64,000 nt of DNA from Fasciola hepatica (GCA_948099385.1 CANUEZ040000167.1:3447001-3511000); one strand, 5' to 3'; positions 34,441-47,150 are shown, numbered from the stretch's first letter. The notes: generated by a model not told the origin, from the sequence alone. Numbers and translations are program-made.

Positions 34441-37400
34441 TAGTAGCACCGTAGAGAATAAATATGGTTGTTTATTCTCACGTATAAAAATGTGAATGGT
34501 GCTTATGGAGGTTGGGCACTCTTTATTATCGGAGTCTTTCTCACGGGCTCTAGTACCGTTCATGGCCATAAGATGTCAACCACTCTTCCTTTTAAGTGTT
34601 AATAAAAGCGATCGAGGCTGCGTGGTCTAAAATTCGGGCTTCTGTGCAAGCTTTTCTGCGAGATGAAATGGGTCGCCTCCTATCAAACCTTGTTTTCCAA
34701 CTAAGATCCGGACCTCCAGAAACTAACCACTGGGGAACATTTTGAGAGAACACCAAAGGTTCAGCTCTGCATGTGCTATATTCAGTTGCACTTTTCCGCT
34801 GTGTGACGGATAGAAATCTGGTGATATTCTTGGAAGACAGACAGCGTCATTTAAGATCGACCTTCCGGGCCAGTGACAGGTGAGTGCAAGAACTTGATAT
34901 ATTGGCTCCAAGCAAGCTTCTGACCCGAAGCAGTGGTGAAACTACGTTTGCTTCTCAGGATTTCTTCCCGCAACCGTACAACTTCCGGAGGAGAGTGCAG
35001 TTGTTGGCGGGTTTGTTTTGTTAACCTCGGAGAATCGAGTTAGTTTGTCGCATGAAGATCAGAATTGTTCGGCTGCGAAGGAAGGTCTGGTACGGTTGAA
35101 ATGGCTATCATTAGTGAACTGCGGTTATCATGCCAGCCAGTGGTCTCTAAGGACGGTCAGCCAGCCGCGGTCTGTAAGGGACTGACTTGTTACGAGGTCG
35201 CTGTTCTGCACATCCAGTTAGTTGTTCTTGCATGACGTACGTAAACCGTTTTCTGAAGGATGCGAGTAGTCAGTTTGACTGTATGTGGCACGCCTCGATC
35301 GTTTGTGAACGTTTTAGTGTTTAGTATTTTGACGGTCATTATTATCGTTGCTGTTGCAGAACACCTGCTCTTATACCCTAGTTGTCCAATGAACTTTCGG
35401 CTGCCCAAAATATTTTGCTTTATTTAGGCCTAGTAAGTGGGTGATTTTTACTGCTTTACAGAGTTGGTTGCTGATGCAGTGCTCTCGGCGAATGCAGCTG
35501 CGTTCTTGCTCTTTCTCTACTGAACGTGGCGTGGTGTTCGCTGGGCTTTGATAAAGAACCTCCATCAAGTTATTGCCCCAGCAGTGCAAACGAACAGAGT
35601 TAGGTTCGTCATATGTAGAGTTAGGTGTCTAAACGGTGCCGTTGTTGCCCACTTGGGCCGGAATGCGCTGTCCAGTGCGGCCCATGTCTCGGTGCACCTG
35701 TGATGCCATAGAATGTATGGTGTTGTCAGTCTTCTCAAGAGCACCCGTCACGTGTGTTTGATGTCACCGTCGCACTATGGGAGCTTTGGCTCATCATCCA
35801 CTGGCAACACACAAAATCTGACTTGCAAGCAAGTTATCAAGCTTCACGGGACAGAACTATGAAGGATCCCATCCGTGTTTGCTGTAGCTTGGAAAATGAT
35901 GAGAATAAATGGACACATCCACAACCGTCACCCTGTTTGTTTGCCTTAGGTTTTCATATTTTAACCAACGATGATACTTGAAGAGCTGGCCATGTAAATG
36001 ATTGCTAATTCAACGTAAACTGTGTGTTCTTTGTCAAGGTACCTCGACCGATGCATGACCTTCTTACTTTTGGAAATGAACAGTTTGTTTATCCATAGTT
36101 CTTTTTTTTAATTCGCTCCGGTTTTATTGGGTAATTTCAACCTGGCTGCAAACTGGTATTGGGATTTTCTTTTCGTCTTATTTGACCGTTTTTTTTGTGA
36201 GAAACTGAACTAACGGATGGAACATTTGGACTTCAGTTTACCCAACGATGTTTGTTGGTGTGCCGGTTAGTCGTCGCTTTAAATGGGCACCGGTGTGGGC
36301 TGCCTATTCCAACCAAAAAGAAGGGGAGCGCAGAGGTTGCTGCTCTCGGTCTTACCCAAACGATGGATTTACGCTCGAGGTCCCGACTCTAGTCTTATGA
36401 GATCCGAGACTATTTTTTGGTAAGGTATTTTTATCACAAAGAATTGTTGATTCAATAAAGGTACCTATCGCTTGCTTTACCTGAAAAGGGCTGAAATATA
36501 CTGCGTCCTTCGGAAGTAAAAATAAAACTATAGCTCGCAACATTAAAGGAGACGACAAAGCAGCCGCGGTTTCGTCCAAGTAGGAAGCAACCGAAAGAAT
36601 AGCCATAGGCGGAATGGTCAGGTGTTGGCAAAACTTGGCTGGCTAACTGTCCATGGGAAACATTTATTCAGATGAAACTTTGCATGTGCACACGCGACGA
36701 AGCAGTAAAAAGCCTAGTCTGAATCCCATCTGAGTAAGGTTGACTCACAAGCCCGTGAGGGCGTGTATTGCGGGTGGGTCACTGTAGAAAAACCAATCCG
36801 TGAAGAAAGTCATAACCTCTTAGGAAGCAGTCTGAATCAGACAGGGATCTGGGGACTCACTTGCTTATATGGCTGCCTGAAGGGAGCGGTGATGCTGGAT
36901 CAGAGGTTTACGCTTAGGCAACTAGCAAAGAGCCCCGAGCCTCTATATGATAGGCTCCACAATGAACAAGACCTGAGTGAACGGAGCCAAATGTGAAACT
37001 CGGATTTGAAGGCGAAAAAATGGCAATGGGGCCATACCCTGTATCTTGGGGGCGCAAAAACGGATGAAGTAAAACAAAAACGTGATAAAGCAAAACGATC
37101 AGTTTAGACAGTGAAGTGAACCTCGATACTGGTCACGTGCTTAAAATAACAGGGAATGAAGGTCGAGAGGCCTTCCCGGGAAAAACGGTATGGCAGCTGA
37201 CGCATCACTGCGAACTGCATATGGCGAGGCCCACTGAATTCAGTTGGTTCCTTCAGGTGCAGCTGCTTCCTCCTGTTCCGCGCCAAACCCAGAGAAGAAC
37301 TCTACGGAAGCAGGAAAGATTCCGAAGTACTTGCTCGTCTAACTAGTTAGGGTAGCCCGAAACTTCCTCCATGGAGCCATGCATGAGGTCAAGCTGACCA

Positions 37401-37869
37401 ACGGCGGCTTTTCCGCCACACCCGACCTCTTGTTTAAAATGCATGGTTGTTCCATCTCCCTGAAACCCTTGGCTACAGGCTCATTCTTGAAGCTATGCGT
37501 TCATTAGAGGTAGCAATTTGTTGTATGCCTTCTGAACTACGGAGTCGTCTGGCCGGAAGGCGGGATTTGTAGGCCAGAGTGAACATGAAGCTACTTTTGA
37601 GGGCCTGGTCAATAGCTCTGTAAACCGGCTAGGGTAACCGGCAGTAAATTAGGTCGACTCATAAGTGACTCCAGTGACTGACCAGGCCAAGTGCCAGCCG
37701 GAAGAAATACTGCAAGCAAACACTTTGTACGCCAGGCTTTTCAGAGGCTCACATACCATTCCGCTTGAGGGTACTATTTCCCCGGACTACAAAGTTAAGG
37801 ACACAAATGACATAACCATGTTTGCAGAAGCTTCCGTGAGGCCACAATAAATGGAGGTTAGGAAATGAC
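34441..37869. other. No firmly recognised gene
   Basis: 34,460-34,960 may be the worn integrase core of relic B. Beyond about 35,000 I see no domain. Plus-strand frames at 36,763-36,996, 37,116-37,346 and 37,665-37,850 might be eroded gag of relic C, which starts nearby, but nothing specific supports this. Confidence 0.3.
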
Positions 37870-38059
37870 TAGGGAGGAGCAATTGTGTTTCATGTGCCTC
37901 AGTTGATCACTCCCAGCAGGAGCCTGGCGAGCCACAGCAAGATGCTACCAAGGTTGCCCAAACGGAGACAATCGAATACAACGCCCTGCATGGATAGCTT
38001 CGTCGGAGGGAAATCCGAAGCCAAGGATGACCTGCTCATTATCACTGTCTACTCATAAT

Positions 38060-38340
38060 CCAATGAGTTTGGGCGTAGTGGCTAAATGCCTGATGATCCT
38101 TGGTGGGGTAAGCACAGTCTTTATTCCGGCAAACGGTGGATCCGGCAGAACACAGTTGAAAGAGCACCAAGATAGCAGAAGTGAACTTGAGAGGACCGGC
38201 AAGTCACTGGCAGCGAGCACGGTGGGTGGAACTTCGGTCATGGCTGCAGCCCGTGTACGATTGCAAGTCTTCATTTCCGACAACAACGAACATGTCGAGT
38301 TCACGGAAGCATTCTCATTGAGTGATCTTCCAATGTGAAG
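38060..38340 (+). pseudogene. BEL/Pao relic C: protease region
   Basis: The frame ending at 38,338 contains TVGGTSVMAAARVRLQVF and NNEHVEFTEAFSLSDLPM, typical of the segment after the active site in the BEL/Pao DUF1758-type protease. The active-site block itself appears as PANGGSG without the catalytic Asp. A decayed knuckle, CVSCASVDH, lies upstream at about 37,884-37,910 and lacks its last Cys. Confidence 0.7.
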
Positions 38341-38929
38341 GCTGAAGTCGGTAGATTCGTTTTTATCTAAGTTGCTTCATCCTCAAGGCATAAAGGCCGT
38401 GAACTTGAAGAATGGTTAAGTAGATTTTCGTTTCCACTGTGATGTACCAAAAGTACACTGGGTGCGGGACCTTTGAGAGGGAAGTCGCCAGGAGCCCCAC
38501 ACATTGTGCGCTATTTTTGGTGAAGTATCACACTGATGTGCGGGCGGCTTCGATCGGCTGATTGTGCCCACTGGAAAGGAGGCGAAAAAAAGCTGCGTTG
38601 TCTCTGCAACCAAAAGTCTTGCGACCTCAACGACAGTCGTTCATCTTTATCTGGATAGGATCAACTTGCACTGGAAATAATACGGAAGCTGACCGGGGGC
38701 TTGTCGAATCGTCTGGTAGACCCTCTACTTTGGCGCATACGGAACAACGAGAACTCCTCTATTTGCAGACTGCTGCAGTAGGAGGAGAGGTTTTTGTCGT
38801 GGTGAACACCTTGGGAAGTAGCGCTGAGACATGATGATGCGCAGCAAAATCCTTGGCTTTAACTGCGAAGGGTGACTACTAATCCTTAACCGTCGGAAAG
38901 GAAAAAGTACCTGCCATCATCCGGTTTTC

Positions 38930-39260
38930 AGTCCCAAGAGGTAGAAGGAGTGTTCTTCTGTTTTAGCTGCGCTGCTGCTTTCTTTGGAGAGGCAACAGAT
39001 GATTGCTCGGCACAAGGGTCAGACCGACAAAGCCGCTGATTGAAGTTTCATACCGATTCGGGCTAGGTGAGGTGGTTTGTCAGGCAGCGTAAAAGAGGTG
39101 GTTTCCAAAGTGAAGGTGCCAGTGGAGGGCAGAGATGCTTTGGAGTCCTTGTGCTGAGATGGTGAAGGCGTGGACGAGCCCGTGGTGGAATACAGGGTGA
39201 CTGTTCATCTATTCGGGGTGACGTCACGTTCCGACCAGAACGTAGCATTCCTGGCCGATT
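38930..39260 (+). pseudogene. BEL/Pao relic C: reverse transcriptase fragment
   Basis: The plus strand gives VSKVKVPVEGRDALESL (about 39,098-39,148) and then DEPVVEYRVTVHLFGVTSRS (39,173-39,232). These are the two conserved blocks around the middle of the BEL/Pao RT, with a stop between them. The match ends abruptly near 39,245, and the YVDD block that should follow within about 150 bp is missing. Confidence 0.82.
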
Positions 39261-39736
39261 TGAAGCTCGTTCGACGATTTGGCAATAATGATGATGATAT
39301 TAGTGGTTTGCTTTGGATAACTCCGGAGCACGTGGTGAGGCAAGATCAAGAGGTTAAATTGGAAGAGGAATACGAATTCCAAGAGGGTTATAAAAGTATG
39401 TGCAGTTGATGCAGTATAGGAGAAATTATTCAAGCTACTATATATGGCAGACGGAAACACAAGGTTAGGTGGGCAAGCTGGCCAAATCCGAGTGGGCTGG
39501 TTTGGATTAAGAGGAAAATGGGAAGTACACACAAATATTATAAAAGGCGGCTGCACCACGGCAGGATCAGACAGGATTGACGGAAATTTTGGTAACTTTG
39601 AACAAAAAGAAAGCTTTCAAGAGAGACATAAAAAACAATTGAGCTTCACGATGTTTGAAAGGGGTAAGGATTTAAAATCGGGAGAGGACAGGAAGTAAAA
39701 CCACGGACATCGAACAAGGAAAATCAGTTGAAGAAC

Positions 39737-39804
39737 AAATATGTGACGTTTAGCGACCGAAATTTGATCGAGTCAGTAATGTACCCAATAAACGTCACAT
39801 ATTT
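39737..39804. repeat. 16-bp perfect inverted repeat (hairpin)
   Basis: AAATATGTGACGTTTA at 39,737-39,752 is the exact reverse complement of TAAACGTCACATATTT at 39,789-39,804, with a 36-bp loop. It lies in the unexplained stretch that interrupts BEL relic C. It could be a hairpin or the ends of a very small element. Confidence 0.9.
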
Positions 39805-39929
39805 AGAGAGAATTGGCCAAATCTAAGTACAAGGCCGGATGGAAACAGGTGAGTTTTGGGCAGATTGTTTACTTTAGGAATAGAGGAATATGATGCTCTA
39901 ACACGGAAATGAGGACTGGGCGACAGATA

Positions 39930-40260
39930 ATTGTGTGACGCGTAGCCGCGATATTAACACAGCCACGGCTTGCAAGAGGTGAATAATAAATGACATTTAG
40001 GTAATCACATAGTGATGTTGCTTATCTAGGGACCGGACTGGAAGACTGGAGAGCGACAAGGATCGGACTTGTCTTAGAGGACTTTTCATGATAGAATCGC
40101 TCAATCTACCGAGTAAATAACTTCACACTATCTGCATAGCGCATAGAGCCTCAGGTAAGCTCTTGCCCTACGACAAGGCAGAAACTTAATCAAAACAAGA
40201 TTAATCCGCAAATTCTACGGTACTCTTCGTCAGTTGAAGTATAAGCACAAGAGCATTGTA
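39930..40260. repeat. Possible decayed LTR related to element A
   Basis: TGTGTGACGCGTAGCC near 39,933 resembles the start of the element A LTR. CAAAACAAGATTAATCCGC and then TTCTACGGTACT (about 40,192-40,230) resemble an internal part of it. In the real LTR these blocks are about 50 bp apart; here they are about 250 bp apart, so this would be a rearranged or interrupted copy. Weak evidence. Confidence 0.3.
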
Positions 40261-41129
40261 CCTTTGATGGCGAGCTTTAGTCACCTCCCAGTCAAAATGT
40301 TGTCAAAATCAGTACCAAAATCTGTACAAGGAGAACAACTGACCAAAAGGAATGAACATTGAGTACCTTTCCTGAATTCCAGGCAGAAGCGCAAATTCTT
40401 CATGGTTAACCTGGCCCTGCAAACAACTTCCTGAGGGTGGCAGCCAAAAATCGACGTACATGAACTGATTTTCTGTGATTCGCAAACACGAGCAGGAACA
40501 CCACACCGGATCCCCATTTAGCCATGTGCTTTGAGTCAGTGCGACTCAGTACCATACAAAATTTCTGCAAGGTTATCTCATTTAGGAGACGCGACCATAA
40601 AAGAGAAAGGTCAGTGCCTCAATTTTGGTGGGATTGGCGAACAGGTGAAAGTGTCAGCAAGAGTAAGGTGGGGAGAGTAGTCCGAGACCCGTCAAGAAAA
40701 TATACAAACCTAACAACTGAGGAATTTTTTATTTATTCAGATTATTGGAATCATTACCCTCCTGTGTAAACTTGCTCCCTGGGAAAGCACAGACAGGTAC
40801 GGAACTTCGGTCATCCGGGAGGTAAAAGACAGCGTATGCGGAAATTTTCACGACGACATTCATCCGTGGCCTCCCGATGACGTTGTTACAGCAGTCAACC
40901 ACTTGGTGTGGTCAGCGGAATTACCAAAGAGGAACGGTTTTTAGTTTACAAAGGAGAGAAGAAACTGTTCGGTGGTACTGGAGCCTAGTCTGGATAGTAT
41001 AAGGGGCAAAGTTGGTCCAGGTGCCAAGTGGATCAACAGTTTTGATGGCCATCCCGAAGAATACAAAGGAAGAAGATGGGACCGATGATTTCGCTTAGAG
41101 CCCAATATATCCACCCGTTTGGTACACGC

Positions 41130-41763
41130 AGAAGAACTTTGTTATCCATCTCTACTTGGCACGGCCCCCTTTGGTTACTTCTCACAAAATATGCAGTGCA
41201 ACGGCTTTGTCGGAAGATATTTGGTTAGCATCTACCGCTTGATCCTAAGGACAGACTATACTGAGAGAGCTTCCCGATCGACCTCGATGAGCTAGGGTGA
41301 ATACGAACCTTCTGTGAGATATAAAGGAAGTGAAGAATCTCGAGGATTCGCAGAAATATCAAAAATGGGCTACGGGACGGTAGCTTCTGGCAGCTGGCTA
41401 GTTGCCAGTTGGCTTAAAAACTTCAGATTGTTATCCGCCAAATCTAGATTCACGCAACTTCAAATAGTGTTTTTACCCAAATTGAGATTGGCTGCAGCAG
41501 TTTCATCCATAGGGATGATCAACACTTTGAAACAATACTTTGCAACGGCTACCTTTGGTACCAACTTTTGGACTGTGTCCTATACGGTGCTTCAACGCTT
41601 CAGAGTGACTCCATCCTACCTCATGACGTTCCTAGCAAAAAGGTTTACCATTTTGAATGAATCTTCCAGGGTAGGTCACATGTGTTATATGCACATATCT
41701 GACACCCTGCCAAATTCCGCAAGCCAGGCCTCAAGAACTAAGATAATTTTCTCAATACTTTGA
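41130..41763 (+). pseudogene. BEL/Pao relic C: RT-RNase H connection and RNase H
   Basis: STWHGPLWLLLTKYAVQRLC (about 41,150-41,210) matches the block that precedes RNase H in BEL/Pao pol. The 149-codon frame 41,314-41,763 then contains ISKMGYGTV, LLSAKSRFTQLQIVFLPKLR, LAAAVSSIGMINTL, FGTNFWTVSYTVLQRFRV and MTFLAKRFTILNESS. These are colinear with BEL RNase H and its tail. The Asp residues of the active site are replaced, although the frame is still open for its full length. Confidence 0.78.
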
Positions 41764-42089
41764 GTGAATGGAGTTCTCGAGCCTAACCGAAAGGGATAGG
41801 CCTTTATTTCCAAGGCCCAAAAGAAGGATAACAGCACATATTAGTTTTTGACCGAGAAGTATTTTGACTATCGGTCCGATAAGCTCCGGCTAATTGAAGC
41901 AGGCAGAGAACGAGGTGACACTTTTAGGCGACTGTAAATATTCACCTGACTACATACCATTTTGAGTAGAGAAGACACAAAAGGAAGAAAGGGGTTAGTT
42001 CGGTGTTTGTTGTGGGGAATTAGTCCGCTTTTGACAGAGTGAATAATAGGAATGGGTGGCTTAATGCACAAATCTCACATGGATCTCAA

Positions 42090-42620
42090 TGCAAGACATC
42101 TCATACTGTTGCCCCGTGGATGTCGCGTGAGGGCCTACCTAATAAGGTCTTATCATAGGCAAGGGAGAAGTGTAAGGTTAACCCACTTTTCGAGTAGTAT
42201 CTGCGAACAATTTCGGACAACAGCCGGAAAAACCCCATTAGATAGATTCACTGCCAAATCATCTGGTGACAGCGGCGAAAAGCTCTGGTTGGAAGGCAGA
42301 AAGTCCCACCACTGCCGGTGGCCTGGACAGCACGAGGGCAGTGGCCGTTCTCCGAGATGGATGTTGATTTTTTTGGTCCTCTTTTAGTGACCAGGAGTAA
42401 AATTACAGAGAAGGGGTTCAGTTTTCTTTTGAGTTGCCTGCAGAAGAATGAGGTTTATTCAGAGTTGCTGAAGAAGATGTGCCCTGAATCATTTTACGCG
42501 GCGTCGCAGAGTTTCGTTGGCAGAATCGGTGCACCTGCCAATATATATTCAATGGGTCGAACTTTATCGGAGCCCCGAAGGAAATCGATAACCAGTAAGG
42601 GAGTCTAAATAAAGTTTTCA
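42090..42620 (+). pseudogene. BEL/Pao relic C: integrase
   Basis: The frame from 42,052 gives ILLPRGCRVRAYLIRSYH and VRLTHFSSSICEQF (zinc-binding region). The overlapping frame from 42,318 gives WPFSEMDVDFFGPLLVTRS with the first catalytic Asp (42,366), and then SFVGRIGAPANIYSMGRT, where the second Asp site reads Met. The two frames overlap at 42,318-42,387, showing a frameshift in the core. Confidence 0.85.
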
Positions 42621-42899
42621 TTCACAATAATACCAACATTCAGGGAGTATGCCAGCAGATTAACCCCTCGTGCGAGCAACATCGGAGACCCATAAGCAAG
42701 ACTAGCACATACTGCAAGGAGGATATTGACGGTCATGATCCTGCAGTAACCTTCGAACGACGGGACCATGAGTAAATTAATCGTTTGAATGAAAAGAATT
42801 CTGAACCAGGGGACGGTATTATTCATTGCTTCCTATGACACCAAAGCGAACACCGATTTTAAAAGACCTGCCAATACAACGACCCAACAAAGACGAACA

Positions 42900-43030
42900 A
42901 CTGCCCATAACAATAAGGCGCCTCTACCCCAGAGAATGGAGATCGGGTCACTGCTCTGAAGGCGTCATGCAGACAATGGACATGAGGACACCTGCTAACT
43001 CCGCAGCCCGTCCAAAGTTGAACAACCGGG
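42900..43030 (+). pseudogene. BEL/Pao relic C: DUF5641 tail
   Basis: YPREWRSGHCSEGVMQTMD followed by RTPANSAARPKLN has the pattern of the DUF5641 tail that ends BEL/Pao polyproteins. It is short and moderately convincing. It gives the 3' limit of the relic. Confidence 0.55.
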
Positions 43031-43050
43031 GACAGACCGCTTAGGCTGGA

Positions 43051-46000
43051 GCATCGAGGTACTCCTGGATGAGCAACAGAAGTACCGCGAGAATTGGCGG
43101 CTTTTAGTTAACAGGGAACGCCGTACTGAATGTTGTGGGCTCGTGAATGCCGAGTTGGTAAAAAAGAAGGCTAAAGATAAGTTCGGAACATCGGAAAAAG
43201 TACTTGTTTGAGAGTGATGACAGACCCTCAGAAATACGGAAATCTATGATGTACTATGAACTAACGAACTCTAAGCTCGCGCACAGGAAGCAAATATACG
43301 TGGGTTTTACACACTCAGGTACCTATATAATTTCAGTCACTTCAGCTGCAAATGAATTTCCCATAATGTGCCGAATTTCTCCATACAGCTGCTATCCCGG
43401 CTTTTCAAGTTTTGCTTGACATTTGCTAGAGCAATTATATGCTTTGGGAGTGTTTTCTCCGTGCACTCAGTAGCACACTTATTCATCCACTTACACTCAA
43501 GCTCACATACTCCTGAAAGCCTGGTTATTCATAATCCCAGGCTATTCTCGAAACATGAACATGCTTGTCGCATATATCTACTTTTCCACACTTTTTTGCA
43601 GTTTGTGGTGATTATGAACAGCCGACTATTTGATGACTGCAGGTCTTTCCGAAGGGACTATTATTCGACATCACTGATCAGCGAAGTCCGCGAAACGCTG
43701 ACGCTTTAATTAAGGGGCCCTAACCTATGAGCTGTTTGCAGTGTGTTGTGAAATTGGGAAGCTAACACTTGTCCTTCTAGTAGTAACATCAAGCCAAAGG
43801 CCATTGTTAAACTGAAAAAGCCGGCATCTCAGCTAAAAAAGGCCCTTTTCAACAAAGCTGTCAGCCTCGGTAAACTGAAAATTATTAACGGTTTATGGCC
43901 TCGGCTTCTGGTCAAGTCACATGCCCCGTGCATTCTGCCGTAATTCCGCAGTTGACTACAAGCATCTGACAGAAGGTGAGCACCATGTTCAGAGTAATTT
44001 GTGTTTGAAACGTGTGCCGAGGTTTTTTTATTTGAGGGACATTTCAATAAAGCAATAGCAAGTTAAGTAGTGGAGTAAACATATTTTCATTGGAGACGAT
44101 TGCTGGGGTTAGATGTGCAATCACAAAGAGTCCTGAGAGGACGTCTTTGGATACAGCTGCTGTCGGAGCCCCTGCTTTCTTCTCCGTGTGGGATTTGGAA
44201 AATTCTCTATTTACGCTCCCGTCAGCGGCAGCTAAAGCCAGCGGAGAGGTCGTTACTATTCTTGAGGTACGAGGCATAAATATTTCCCACCATGTCCTAA
44301 TACATGCTTCTCGGGAGAAGTCTGAGTCCATCGCATAGGAACCCCGTGCTGACACTTCATTTGGACCAAGAAAAAACAACGTAGGCGAATAAAAACCCAG
44401 GTAGGTCGCAACTGCCATTTGGCCGCAAACAAGTTATTAGAGAGTAACTAGGGGTTGACTACAGAGTAATGCAGTTTTCATCTTACTCTTCAGCTTTGCC
44501 AAGTTCTGGTGATGACTGGGTAACATATCAACAAGGAAGATTTCGAACATAGTGGAATTCACATGGCTGAACTTTGGAAAGCTTTTACGGACAATGGAGC
44601 TCGGCATCAACCTGCCGGCTGGAAATAGAACAATTAACCGAGAAGGCATTAAAGTCTGACAGATGAAGTCGGTTCCTATATGGATATCTCATTTGGAGCG
44701 ATTGTCACCCGGCACAGGTTCAGGCAGAAATACCGAGGACCTAGTTCGTATGCTCTCTTTTACCTTTTTTTTCGGGGCATCTTATATGCAGTGTCAGGTC
44801 GTGGCTGCAACGGCGAGTTCATTCGTTACTGACGGGGCTTAGAGCACCAGTTCGATATATTCACTACCAGAAGTACTTTTGGAGCCTCGTTTTTTTATTA
44901 TTCCAGAAGTAAAGTGAGAAAAAAGGGAGAAACCTATACTGGAGAGACTTGCTATTTGGCTGGGGGGATCGATCTCCTAAGGCTTTACATATGGAATCGA
45001 AAATTGCTACTGACAAATGTCCCGAACCTCGGTAATCATTGTCTATTTCAGCCCTTCGCCTGCCAGCCGCAAAGAACATCGGACAATATGAGCGGCCCAA
45101 AAATCCCCCCCGTAAATGTACTGACTGTCAGGATAGTAACAAGAACAGAGAAGGAAAAGCGGTGCAATAGTTCATTTTGAAATTTTCTGATATTCAGGGA
45201 TGAGGGGACACCGTGCAGAACCACGACGGAGAATGATTGCCTTGAGGAGCTAGAGCCGGCTTGAGATGGTTAAATAGCAATTTTACTTTGAATACGTTGT
45301 AATAGACAAAACGACTGGATTCAAGGCCATGACTGATGATCGACTCCATTCCGCAACTCACACCAACTTGGTATCCCACCTATACTTCGAGTCACACCCG
45401 CCTGTCTGTTGAGCCGCACACCGGACATTGCTGTAGGCCAGCGCCGACTTGTGCCCGTGTCCAAGTAAAGTCGAATTGGTTTTAGCTTCGTGCACCCAAC
45501 TGGGTGGGCTTTCATAATTTGCATCACATTTGCGAACACGAAAATACAATCAGGAATGGAGCGTAAATTATGGTAAATTTCATCCAATCAACCAGTCTCC
45601 TAGGGCTTCGGTGACCTTCACTAATCAACAAGCAGCGGAGCATCAAAAGACAAAAAAGAATCACGATACTCCGGATTGAGAGCGGAGAAGAGTTGGAGTT
45701 TTGACAGCGCACACTTCATGGCGAGTTTTTAAAGTTCCTTTTGTGTAGGATGGTGTGTCTCATTGCATTCTTGAAGTGGACTGGCCACAAGCTTTGAAGT
45801 CTTTATCTGTGAAAGTGTCAAAAAGGGCACCTTCGGATATGCCCCTGCAATTAGAGGTGCTTTTTATATATCTTATAATTGACGTAAAACACTTCTCCGA
45901 TGGGTTGGGGAGAATAACTGGAGGTCAGTACAACAAATGTGGGAGGAGAAATGCCGTCAAAAATTTAAGACTCACGTGATTTCGAGAGCTGCCCGGTCTT

Positions 46001-46859
46001 AGAGGGGGAAAAGATCTGTTCAATATGCATTGACCATGAAAGGTTTAAGAATAAGGTAATACCAAGACTCTTAACCAACGGTGATATTGGTGTAGGTTCA
46101 TCGTTCACAGATAGGAGAGGAAGCCTGTAAATGAGGGATTCCTGCGGTGCGTCAGAAAATGAGGAAGGTAACAGATGCTGGTCCTTGGATGCGTTCAGTA
46201 AGAGGGAGCTGATAATACCCAGCTCACTATTTGTTCACTTTGTCTGAATTCATGAAGTGCTTTCCGTTATTGGCAATTCACATCCTAAAGCCACATCCTC
46301 CGTGAACTAGCAGCCAGTGAATGTCGATAAGACTGAAAGCTACTCAAAATGTAAAGAAAAATAGAAATAGAGAAAAACAAAGTTTTTTAATATACCGGAG
46401 TAAACAGTTGGAGAAGAGGGCTTATGACCGGCTAAACGAGTGAAGCATGTCCGAGCAGAAAATTAATCTGAAACCAGCCTACAGGCTTTTGAGCCAGCAC
46501 GACTCACTGATGGCACACTGAAACATACCGATCGATTAAGGCAACCAGAAGCCTTTTGGTAATCTGAAAACACCATTTTAATAGTCTTACATTTACTGCC
46601 TAAAACCCAAGCCACTGAATGCAGCAAGCAAGCATATGAGTAAAGTATGGATTGCCAAGATCAACAAACAAATTGGGTTGTCCTCTCCAGTAGACCCGGG
46701 TTAGCTCATGATAATGAAAGAATCTCAAAAGATTCCAGCATTACTAAAGCGCAGTCAGTACTGGAAAGAAATGTAGTGAAGGCGTTCTCTTGGCTGATCT
46801 CCTAATGTCAGGGACTTCCGGCTTCCTAGGCAGTTTTAGAGAATACTGACTGGTGGAAC
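43051..46859. other. No recognisable gene; one region open on both strands
   Basis: No domains named. At 44,044-44,418 both strands are open (124 codons minus, 82 codons plus) and the plus reading (SPERTSLDTAAVGAPAFFSV) looks protein-like. It may be an isolated exon or an eroded transposon piece. The rest shows only short frames. Confidence 0.35.
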
Positions 46860-47150
46860 AGAAAGGCAGTCAACATAAGGGACTCTCCTTAGTAAAATCA
46901 GGATCTGCTCCCGTCTAGAGTCTGTAGCTTCTTGTCCTCCGTTCCCGACACATCATCGATCGCGCTCGGCAGAGCGCAAATGCGAACAATTCGAAGAGCT
47001 GGAGCGAAGTGCCGTATGTACTGGAGGAACTCAGCGAAGTGCTGACGGTATACACAGGTGGAACAAAGGGTGCCGCCAAATTAGGTAATTGTTCAGATAA
47101 ACAAGTTTGCTGGCCTTTTCAACTGTGTGTCACACTGGTGGCACTCCATG
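46860..47150 (+). repeat. Dispersed direct repeat family 3, left copy
   Basis: Aligns with 56,225-56,515 in the same orientation. Shared words include TTCCCGACACATC, GCGCAAATGCGAACAATTCG, TGCCGTATGTACTGGAGGAA, GCTGACGGTATACACAGGTG and AACAAGTTTGCTGGCC. It breaks off at TTTTCAACTG. Identity is high in the middle (I estimate 90%) and fades to the left. It could be an LTR or a SINE; ends are not canonical. Confidence 0.7.

Larger units (their letters stand above)
37870..43050 (+). mobile_element. BEL/Pao relic C, gag knuckle to DUF5641, interrupted
   Basis: Plus-strand remains of one BEL/Pao element appear in colinear order: a decayed gag zinc knuckle (about 37,884-37,910), protease region (38,060-38,340), RT (38,930-39,260), RT-RNase H connection and RNase H (41,130-41,763), integrase (42,090-42,620) and DUF5641 (42,900-43,030). 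The gap of nearly 1.9 kb between RT and RNase H is longer than such elements have and probably holds an insertion. No LTR pair was found. All domains are frame-broken and several catalytic residues are lost. Confidence 0.8.
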
